From Acidimicrobiaceae bacterium (GTDB taxonomy: Bacteria > Actinomycetota > Acidimicrobiia > Acidimicrobiales > Bog-793), in the NCBI GenBank assembly GCA_003170375.1, contig PMZN01000148.1, forward strand, positions 6,067 through 12,644: a DNA stretch of 6,578 nucleotides, in the 5' to 3' direction. The position numbers and the translations under genes are program-made. Below the pieces are notes generated by a model that made no database searches, was not told the DNA's origin, and saw only the letters and a program-made list of their open reading frames with translations. Shown here one piece after another: positions 1 to 5,441 of the stretch (positions within the stretch are counted from its first letter, which is position 1; every line of letters begins with the position of its first letter).

Positions 1-831
1 GACGAGGTGAACGTCCAGGTGCTCGACGTCGACCTCGACAAGGAGAGGATCAGCCTGTCGCTGAAGGCGACCCAGGTCGACCCGTGGCAGGAATTCGCCA
101 CGAACCACCGGATCGGCGAGCTCGTCTACGGCAGGATCACCAAGCTCGTGCCCTTCGGCGCGTTCGTCCAGGTGGGCGACGGCATCGAGGGCCTTGTGCA
201 TATCTCGGAGATGGCGGCGCACCACGTCGACCTACCCGAGCAGGTCGTCACACCCGGTGAGGAGCTCTGGGTGAAGATCATCGACATCGACCTTCAACGC
301 CGCAGGATCAGCCTTTCGATCAAGCAGGCCGCCGAAGGCGGGGAGGTCGCCGAGGAGTACCGCGAGGCCTTTGGCGAGCACGCTTACGACGCGGAGGGCA
401 ACTACATCGGCTTCGACTACTCGGCAACCGACTTCACTCCGGAGACCGAAAGCCAGGCGGCATGGGCCGACCTCCTCGCTGCCAACGAGGCCGCAATCGC
501 GACAGCGTCTGAGCGAGCTGCCAGCGCACCGATAGCCGAGGAACCGATCGCGGGCGGAGAGGGAGCCGGCGACACCGTAGGAGCCGAGCAGGCCGAAGAG
601 AGCACTGGCGAAGCGCCGCTTGCCGGCGGGGATTCGCCGGAAGTGACCGACGAATCACTGCCGGAGGAGACCGGCGAACCGGAGGAGACCGGCGAACCGG
701 AGGAGACCGGCGAACCGAAGGAGACCGGCGAAGCCGAGGAGACCGGCGAAGCCGAGGTAGTCGCCGGCCTCGAGGTGTCAGCCGAGCCTGAGGTCACGGC
801 GGCCCCGTCCGACGAGCCACCAACGGATTAG
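1..831 (+). CDS. rpsA: 30S ribosomal protein S1, C-terminal part (5' end outside window)
   Basis: S1 binds mRNA on the 30S subunit and helps translation initiation. The reading frame is open from base 1 and enters from upstream, so no start is assigned; the GTG at 7 lies inside an S1 fold. The first 22 or so residues are the last strands of one S1 (OB-fold) repeat, ending in the typical R-I-S-L-S-L-K. A full S1 repeat follows (115-327), with G-x-I-x-x-L-V-P-F-G-A-F-V, E-G-L-V-H-I-S-E and a closing R-R-I-S-L-S-I-K. After it comes an acidic tail of about 165 residues. The start of this tail (H-A-Y-D-A-E-G-N-Y, then P-E-T-E) resembles the tail of actinobacterial S1 proteins as I recall them, which supports rpsA over other S1-domain proteins. 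The rest is Glu/Ala/Gly/Thr-rich, probably disordered, and includes five hexapeptide repeats. The tail looks longer than usual. Confidence is high for the family and good for rpsA itself. Confidence 0.9.
   Translation, partial: DEVNVQVLDVDLDKERISLSLKATQVDPWQEFATNHRIGELVYGRITKLVPFGAFVQVGDGIEGLVHISEMAAHHVDLPEQVVTPGEELWVKIIDIDLQRRRISLSIKQAAEGGEVAEEYREAFGEHAYDAEGNYIGFDYSATDFTPETESQAAWADLLAANEAAIATASERAASAPIAEEPIAGGEGAGDTVGAEQAEESTGEAPLAGGDSPEVTDESLPEETGEPEETGEPEETGEPKETGEAEETGEAEVVAGLEVSAEPEVTAAPSDEPPTD
115..327 (+). other. Complete S1 RNA-binding domain (last repeat of RpsA)
   Basis: This segment encodes one full OB-fold S1 repeat of about 71 residues, from G-E-L-V-Y-G to S-I-K-Q. It carries the conserved F-G-A-F-V and G-L-V-H-I-S-E strands and the closing R-R-I-S-L-S segment. 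The same R-I-S-L-S closing motif at bases 46-60 marks the end of the preceding repeat, so at least two S1 repeats lie in tandem here. Confidence 0.9.
664..753 (+). repeat. 18-bp in-frame tandem repeat, five copies, in the rpsA tail
   Basis: The unit gaggagaccggcgaaccg encodes E-E-T-G-E-P. Three consecutive units at 664-717 are identical. A fourth (718-735) begins AAG and ends GCC, giving K-E-T-G-E-A. A fifth (736-753) ends GCC, giving E-E-T-G-E-A. The unit is a multiple of three, so gain or loss of copies would keep the frame. The near-perfect DNA identity, not just protein similarity, points to recent duplication by slippage or unequal recombination. Confidence 0.95.
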
Positions 832-853
832 GGAGTCCCGCACCGTTCGGTTC

Positions 854-869
854 GGCGGGTAGCTCCGCC
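854..869 (+). terminator. Possible weak stem-loop after rpsA
   Basis: A GGCGG/CCGCC stem of 5 bp with the loop GTAGCT begins 22 bases after the rpsA stop codon. No run of T follows, so it does not meet the pattern of an intrinsic terminator. It could be an mRNA 3'-end structure or chance pairing in GC-rich DNA. Confidence 0.25.
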
Positions 870-911
870 TAGGAGGGTGTCGCGGAGGCGTCCTGCCAAC
901 CTGTTGAGGAC

Positions 912-917
912 GGAAGG
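912..917 (+). promoter_or_regulatory. Likely ribosome binding site for the GT39-like gene
   Basis: GGAAGG lies 11 bases before the ATG at 929. The spacing is slightly long but usable. It favours 929 over the second in-frame ATG at 938, for which the gap would be 20 bases. An in-frame TGA at 905-907 excludes starts further upstream. Confidence 0.45.
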
Positions 918-928
918 CCGCGGCTACC

Positions 929-2635
929 ATGCGGTCGATGCACCCGGTGAACGCGCCGGTGCGGTCACCCGAGGTGCCGACGCCGCCTTCAGAGAGGACC
1001 GAGACGCGCGGCACCACTCCGGCTAGAACCTTCGAGCAGACCCTTGTCGCAGCTGCGGGCGGGGCCGTGCTGGTCGTCACGGTGGTATTGCGCTTCTGGA
1101 CGCCGTCGCCCATGTGGCTCGACGAGGCGCTCACCGTCAACATCGCCAAAGCGCCTTTGCACCTGATTCCCCAACTGCTTCGGGACGACGGGGCGCCGCC
1201 TTTGTACTACGTGCTCCTCCACTTCTGGATGGAGGTGTTCGGCACGAGCGACCTCGGAGCGCGCTCGCTCTCGGGGGTCATCGGGATTCTCACCCTCCCT
1301 GTGGCGTGGGTAGCCGGTTATAGGGTCGGCGCTCAGTCCTGGCGAGTGGCCGACCTCTCCGATCTCGGCGCCGCCGGGCTCGCCCCTGAGGGCGGTAACT
1401 CTGAGAACGCGGCGCGTGAGAGGGCAGGTCGGCTCGTTGCGTGGACGACGACGCTGCTCGTCGCCACTTCGCCATTTGCCGTGTACTACGACACCGAGGC
1501 CCGCATGTACTCGCTCGCCATCTTGCTGTCGGCACTGGGCGTGCTGGCCTTCATCGCAGTTCTTCGCAGGCCCACGATCTGGAATGTGGCGGCCCTGGCC
1601 GCTGTGACCTGCGGCTTGGAGTACAGCCACTACTGGGCTTTCTTCCTTGTGGCCGCCACCGCCATCGGCACCGCTTTCTTCGCCAGATCCGGCCCTCACG
1701 CGCACAGCTGCCGCACCGCACTTGTCGGGTTGGTGGCCGGAACGTGTGCTTTCGGGCCGTGGGCCCCGACTTTCCTTTTCCAGCTGCAGCACACGGGCAC
1801 GCCTTGGGCTACGCCGGCGGACTTCACGGCGCTCGTTTACACCTTCACTCAGTTCGCCGGTGGAGACTCAGACGCGGGCCGGGCGCTTGCTCTCGTGCTC
1901 GCGTTCCTGGCGCTGCTCGCGATTTTCGGCAGTGCCTTGGACAGCCGGCGGGTCGTGCTCGACCTGCGGACGAGACCGGGAGTTCGCGGGCTGGCGTTGC
2001 TGTCGGGCGGGACGCTCCTGATGGCTGTTATCGCGGGCAAGCTCACCGGGAGCACGTTCGCGGACCGCTATTCCGCCGTCATCTTGACGCCGTGCCTGTT
2101 GGTGGTCGCTTACGGCGTGACGGCATTGACGGATCGCCGCGTGCGCCAAGGGGTCGTCGCCGTCGCGGTCGTGCTCGGTCTGGCGGCATCGATCCCGAAC
2201 GCCTTCCTCACAAGGACGCAGGCCGCGCAGGTTGCGTCCGCGGTGCTCGCCCGCGCTCATCGTGGGGACGTGGTGGCCTACTGCCCGGATCAGCTCGGCC
2301 CAGCCGTGAGCCGTGAGCTGGACGACCGCTTCGACGAAATGGCGTTCCCGCGCGCGGACGCCCCGGAGATCGTGAACTGGGTCGACTACGGCGCGACCGT
2401 CGAGCACGCGAGCACGAGCACGTTCGCGAAGCTTGTCCTGTCACGAGCGGGGCCGAGAAGCGTCATTTGGTACGTCTGGGCGCCGGGCTACCTCAATTTC
2501 GGGAGCGATTGTCAGGTGATCGCCAGCGACCTCGCCGCGATACGGCCCCAGCACGAAGTGGTGAGTGAAAGAGCCTCCGACACGCCGTTCGAGATATTCG
2601 AGGGCGAGAGCCTCTATCGTTACGCGCCGTCGTGA
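929..2635 (+). CDS. GT-C membrane glycosyltransferase, GT39/ArnT-like (PMT_2 type)
   Basis: This is a polytopic membrane protein of 568 residues. Members of this group move a sugar from a polyprenyl-phosphate carrier to a glycan, lipid or protein on the outer membrane face. A cytoplasmic, Pro/Thr-rich N-terminus (about 1-38) precedes the first membrane segment (about 39-55). Next comes W-L-D-E-A with D65/E66, the acidic pair expected in the first external loop as catalytic site, then D-D-G-A-P-P-L-Y-Y (86-94). The hallmark Y-D-x-E-A-R-M-Y-S-L follows at about 187-196. Many hydrophobic helices run to about residue 427. The last 140 residues are soluble, probably extracytoplasmic, and contain cysteines C452 and C528. 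A Gly/Glu/Ala-rich insert (about 136-166) sits between early helices. The start at 929 has a GGAAGG upstream; ATG 938 is the alternative. The stop overlaps the next gene by 4 bases (GTGA), implying co-translation. The sugar and acceptor are unknown, and mannose would be a guess. Confidence 0.82.
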   Translation: MRSMHPVNAPVRSPEVPTPPSERTETRGTTPARTFEQTLVAAAGGAVLVVTVVLRFWTPSPMWLDEALTVNIAKAPLHLIPQLLRDDGAPPLYYVLLHFWMEVFGTSDLGARSLSGVIGILTLPVAWVAGYRVGAQSWRVADLSDLGAAGLAPEGGNSENAARERAGRLVAWTTTLLVATSPFAVYYDTEARMYSLAILLSALGVLAFIAVLRRPTIWNVAALAAVTCGLEYSHYWAFFLVAATAIGTAFFARSGPHAHSCRTALVGLVAGTCAFGPWAPTFLFQLQHTGTPWATPADFTALVYTFTQFAGGDSDAGRALALVLAFLALLAIFGSALDSRRVVLDLRTRPGVRGLALLSGGTLLMAVIAGKLTGSTFADRYSAVILTPCLLVVAYGVTALTDRRVRQGVVAVAVVLGLAASIPNAFLTRTQAAQVASAVLARAHRGDVVAYCPDQLGPAVSRELDDRFDEMAFPRADAPEIVNWVDYGATVEHASTSTFAKLVLSRAGPRSVIWYVWAPGYLNFGSDCQVIASDLAAIRPQHEVVSERASDTPFEIFEGESLYRYAPS

Positions 2636-3783
2636 GCGGCAGGACGATCAGCCGCCGCACTGCCAGGGCGCAGTGGGAGGTCGCGTTGCCTGGACTGCGT
2701 GCGTCCGTGCTCCCGTTCCTCGCCTCGAGAGTGATCGTGCTCGTCGCTCTCGGTGCCGCCCGGTTCTCCGTGAGCCATTTCAAATTGGGTGCGGTCGCAC
2801 GCGGCCCCAGTCGTTCCGGCCTGCTCGCTTGGGATGCTCGTTGGTACGAGAGGATCGCCGCCCACGGTTACGGGGGTCTAGGGAACGGGGCGTTGCGTTT
2901 CTTCCCGTTGCTGCCTGTGTTGGCGAGGTCGTTCCGGGCGGTGCCCGGGATGACGGCCGGGCTGTCGGTGATCATCGTTGCAAACGTCGCGTCCTTGGCG
3001 GCCTTCGTCGTGCTCTACCGCCTCGTCGTGTTCGAGCTCGGCGACGAGGCGTGCGCACGCCGGGCTGTGTGGTTGCTCGCTCTCGCGCCGCCGGCCTTCG
3101 TTCTCGTGATGGGCTACGCGGAGTCGCTGCTGCTCCTGACCTCGCTGGTGGCCTTCCTGGGCTTGCGACAGCGCCGCTATGACCTTGCGATCTGCGCAGC
3201 GTTTGCCGCCGGGCTCTGCCGGCCCCTCGGAATGCTCTTGATCATCCCGGCGGCGATCGAAGTGTCCGCGAGCTGGCGCTCGCTACCGGTTCGTGAGCGC
3301 ATCATCGGCGTCGGCGTGGTGTTCGCGGCCCCGGCCGGCGCGGCGGCGTATCTCGGCTGGACCCAGGAGGTTGTCGGGAGCTTCCTGCTGCCATTGCGCG
3401 AGCAGCTCTCACGATCGCGCCGGGGAACGGTCACCGATCCGTTCGTGACCTTTGCCCGCGACGCGCGTGATCTGTTGCACGGCACCCATCTCGGTACCGC
3501 GGAGCACGCTTTTTGGGCGGTGCTGCTTGTGCTGCTCGCGGCGTTCATCATCGCGAGGCTCCCAGCCGGCTATGGCTGGTACACCGTCGCCGTGCTCGCA
3601 GTGGTGTTGACCGCTTCCAACCTGGAATCCCTCGAGCGTTACGGGCTCGGCTGCTTCCCCTTCGTCATCGCCGCTGCGATGCTCACGAAAGGCCGCAAGA
3701 CCTATCGAGTGGTGATAGGGCTCTCGGGCTCACTGCTCCTCGCCTACGCGATGCTGGCTTTTCTCGGTAAGTATGTGCCCTGA
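2632..3783 (+). CDS. PIG-V-like GT-C mannosyltransferase, integral membrane
   Basis: This 383-residue membrane protein resembles bacterial relatives of PIG-V, the GPI-anchor mannosyltransferase. Those relatives probably use polyprenyl-phosphate-mannose outside the membrane. After a short basic N-terminus and a first helix (about 26-44), it has A-W-D-A-R-W-Y-E-R-I-A-A-H-G-Y (66-80). This is the W-D-x-x-x-Y-x-x-I-A-x-x-G-Y signature with the presumed catalytic D68. Further family-like features are F-F-P-L-L-P, then A-P-P-A-F with G-Y-A-E-S-L around E164, a C-R-P-L-G segment, and a late E335-R-Y before F-P-F. Eight or more hydrophobic helices are visible, with a polar, probably external, segment at about 243-293. 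The length fits the bacterial family. The GTG start overlaps the previous stop by four bases, and the nearest purine-rich stretch is too far upstream, so translational coupling is likely. Donor and acceptor are inferred from the family only. Confidence 0.8.
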   Translation: MSGRTISRRTARAQWEVALPGLRASVLPFLASRVIVLVALGAARFSVSHFKLGAVARGPSRSGLLAWDARWYERIAAHGYGGLGNGALRFFPLLPVLARSFRAVPGMTAGLSVIIVANVASLAAFVVLYRLVVFELGDEACARRAVWLLALAPPAFVLVMGYAESLLLLTSLVAFLGLRQRRYDLAICAAFAAGLCRPLGMLLIIPAAIEVSASWRSLPVRERIIGVGVVFAAPAGAAAYLGWTQEVVGSFLLPLREQLSRSRRGTVTDPFVTFARDARDLLHGTHLGTAEHAFWAVLLVLLAAFIIARLPAGYGWYTVAVLAVVLTASNLESLERYGLGCFPFVIAAAMLTKGRKTYRVVIGLSGSLLLAYAMLAFLGKYVP

Positions 3784-3847
3784 CGCGCGGCGTGGTGAGG
3801 GGACAGACGAGCCGGTCCGGAGTGCCCCGTGCGATGATGGCGCGACC

Positions 3848-5428
3848 ATGACCGGGGCGGACGATTCGAGCGCCGACGCCCGCTCGGAAGACGTCAGTCG
3901 GCCCGGTCGAGTCGTCGTGGTCGGCGCCGGCCCGGCGGGCTTGACTGCCGCGTACGAGCTGGCAAGACGGGGCGCGACTTGCACGGTCTTCGAGATGGAC
4001 AGCGTGGTAGGCGGGATCTCTCGCACTGTGGAACGGGAGGGATGGAGGTTCGACATCGGGGGGCACCGTTTCTTCACAAAGGTGCCCGAGGTCGAGAACC
4101 TGTGGCGAGAGATCCTCGGACCGGAGGACTTCCTGCTGAGGCGCAGGCTGAGCCGGATCTACTACGAGGGGACTTACTACGACTACCCGATCCGGCTGGG
4201 AAACGCTCTGCGGGGTCTCGGACCGGTCGAGTCGATGAGGTGCGGCCTTTCGTTCTTGTGGGTGCGGGTGCGTCCTCCGAAGGACCTCGACACCTTCGAG
4301 GGCTGGACGGCGAGGGCCTTCGGGTGGCGTCTTTACCGGAAGTTCTTCAAGACATATACCGAGAAGGTGTGGGGGATTCCGGCAGACGAGATCAAGGCAG
4401 ACTGGGCTGCCCAGAGGATCAAGAGCCTGACGCTCGGGAACGTGGTCAAGAACGCGTTCTCCCCGAACCACAACAAGGCGCACATCACCTCGCTCATAGA
4501 GGAGTTCCACTACCCGCGTCTGGGCCCGGGAATGATGTGGGAGAGTGCCCAAAAGCTCGTGGAGGACCAGGGCTCCAAGGTGTTGCTGGGCACCCGGCTC
4601 GAGTCGGTCCGCCGTTCCGGCGGTCGCGCGGTGACAGCGGTCACGCGATCGGTCGCGCCGCACGACGCCGGCGCCGCGCGTGCGGTGGCCGGAGACGCGG
4701 GTGAGGCGACCGCCACCGCAAGCTGGCCCTTTGACCACTTGATCTCCTCGATGCCGCTCGCCGAGCTTGTTCAGGTCATGGATCCGCCGGCACCTGAGGA
4801 GGTACAACAGGCGGCCCGCGCCCTGCGCTATCGCGACTTCCTCACCGTCGCGTTGGTGTTGCCTGCCGAACGCGGGTTTCCGGACAACTGGATCTACGTC
4901 CATTCGGAGAAGGTACGTGTGGGGCGCGTCCAGAACTTCGGCTCGTGGTCGCCCGATCTGGTGAAACAAGGCCGAACTTGCCTCGGGCTCGAGTACTTCG
5001 TCTTCGAGGGTGACGCCCTCTGGTCGATGGCAGACGACGACCTCGTGGCCCTCGGCATCGGGGAGCTGGCGACGCTCGGCCTGGTGCAGCCCGACGACGT
5101 CGAGAAGGGCTTCGTGGTCAGGATGCCGAAGGCCTACCCGGTCTATGACGCGGGCTATCACTTGAAGGTGCAGGTAATCCGGGAGTGGCTGGAAGCCGAG
5201 ACGCCCAATGTCCATCCGATTGGCCGTAACGGCATGCATCGCTACAACAACCAGGATCACTCGATGCTGACTGCGATGCTGACGGTCGAGGGCCTCTACG
5301 GGGAACCTTTCGACACTTGGGCTGTGAACGTGGAATCGGACTACCACGAGGAACAGGTCGGAAGGCAGTCCAGTGTGTCGCCGTCGCGCGGCGCCGGTCG
5401 AGCTGTGCCCACGCCGGTCGGATCATGA
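3848..5428 (+). CDS. FAD-dependent oxidoreductase, HemY/UDP-galactopyranose mutase-like, glycan-cluster type
   Basis: This is a 526-residue cytoplasmic flavoprotein of the amine-oxidase/protoporphyrinogen-oxidase-like superfamily (COG1232 type). The Rossmann FAD motif V-V-V-V-G-A-G-P-A-G-L is at residues 22-32, with the ribose-binding E49 ending strand two. V-V-G-G-I-S-R-T (53-60) and the family-typical G-G-H-R-F-F-T-K (71-78) follow. A conserved block includes Y-T-E-K-V-W-G-I-P. The C-terminal FAD-contact region is G-R-N-G-M-H-R-Y-N-N-Q-D-H-S-M (459-473). An Ala/Gly/Arg-rich segment (about 258-290) looks like an insertion, and the last 20-25 residues look disordered. The ATG at 3848 is chosen because it leaves a normal short leader. 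An in-frame ATG at 3773 would add 25 charged residues and overlap the previous gene by 11 bases. Neither has a good Shine-Dalgarno site. It is probably not a heme enzyme: no other heme gene is nearby, and relatives often sit with glycosyltransferases. The substrate is unknown; sugar-nucleotide or lipid-linked sugar chemistry is an inference. Confidence 0.8.
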   Translation: MTGADDSSADARSEDVSRPGRVVVVGAGPAGLTAAYELARRGATCTVFEMDSVVGGISRTVEREGWRFDIGGHRFFTKVPEVENLWREILGPEDFLLRRRLSRIYYEGTYYDYPIRLGNALRGLGPVESMRCGLSFLWVRVRPPKDLDTFEGWTARAFGWRLYRKFFKTYTEKVWGIPADEIKADWAAQRIKSLTLGNVVKNAFSPNHNKAHITSLIEEFHYPRLGPGMMWESAQKLVEDQGSKVLLGTRLESVRRSGGRAVTAVTRSVAPHDAGAARAVAGDAGEATATASWPFDHLISSMPLAELVQVMDPPAPEEVQQAARALRYRDFLTVALVLPAERGFPDNWIYVHSEKVRVGRVQNFGSWSPDLVKQGRTCLGLEYFVFEGDALWSMADDDLVALGIGELATLGLVQPDDVEKGFVVRMPKAYPVYDAGYHLKVQVIREWLEAETPNVHPIGRNGMHRYNNQDHSMLTAMLTVEGLYGEPFDTWAVNVESDYHEEQVGRQSSVSPSRGAGRAVPTPVGS

Positions 5429-5441
5429 GCGGCAGCTGATG
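5425..5441 (+). promoter_or_regulatory. Stop-start relay between flavoprotein and GT4 genes (ATGA ... TGATG)
   Basis: The flavoprotein stop codon is part of an ATGA (5425-5428). The ATG at 5425 opens a frame of only four codons (M-S-G-S) that ends in TGA at 5437-5439. That TGA overlaps by one base the ATG at 5439, the proposed GT4 start. No good Shine-Dalgarno site precedes 5439, so ribosomes finishing upstream may restart here. This is a visible sequence arrangement; the regulatory role is an inference. Confidence 0.3.

Larger units (their letters stand above)
832..928 (+). other. Intergenic gap between rpsA and the glycan genes; small hairpins, no clear promoter
   Basis: This 97-base gap is the only sizeable non-coding stretch between genes apart from the 64 bases before the flavoprotein. 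It holds a perfect 5-bp inverted repeat, GGCGG (854-858) and CCGCC (865-869), with a 6-base loop. A competing pairing of CTCC (863-866) with GGAG (872-875) is possible. No T-tract follows, so this is at best a weak or Rho-assisted 3' end. An AGGAGG at 871-876 has no start codon at a useful distance downstream. A TTGAGG (904-909) and TACCAT (925-930) pair resembles a promoter, but the 15-base spacing is short. Whether the downstream genes have their own promoter cannot be decided by eye. Confidence 0.5.

Noticed and set aside
664..753. CRISPR-like array
   Set aside because: The units are contiguous without spacers and are in frame within a coding region.
417..797. A - strand frame of 126 codons giving Ser/Pro repeats
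   Set aside because: It is the antisense reading of the E-E-T-G-E-P repeat in rpsA; the periodicity comes from the 18-bp repeat.
904..930. Promoter-like TTGAGG and TACCAT before the GT39-like gene, which could give a leaderless start at ATG 938
   Set aside because: The spacing is 15 bases, the -35 match is partial, and such pairs arise by chance. It is mentioned in the intergenic entry but not called as a promoter.
989..1792. A 267-codon open frame on the - strand opposite the GT39-like gene
   Set aside because: Its product is R/G/E-rich without motifs, while the + strand frame encodes a clear membrane enzyme. It is a compositional shadow.
1441..2316. A 291-codon + strand frame inside the GT39-like gene
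   Set aside because: The product is R/G/H-rich with no membrane helices or motifs and lies wholly within the real gene in another frame.
3773..3847. Upstream start at ATG 3773 for the flavoprotein
   Set aside because: It would add 25 charged, non-family residues and overlap the previous gene by 11 bases without a usable ribosome binding site. It cannot be excluded, but 3848 is preferred.
3683..5347. A 554-codon open frame on the - strand, opposite the flavoprotein gene
   Set aside because: The + strand frame has full FAD-binding motifs. The antisense product is rich in R, H, P and V, has no recognisable domain, and is the expected mirror of a GC-rich gene with G/C third positions.
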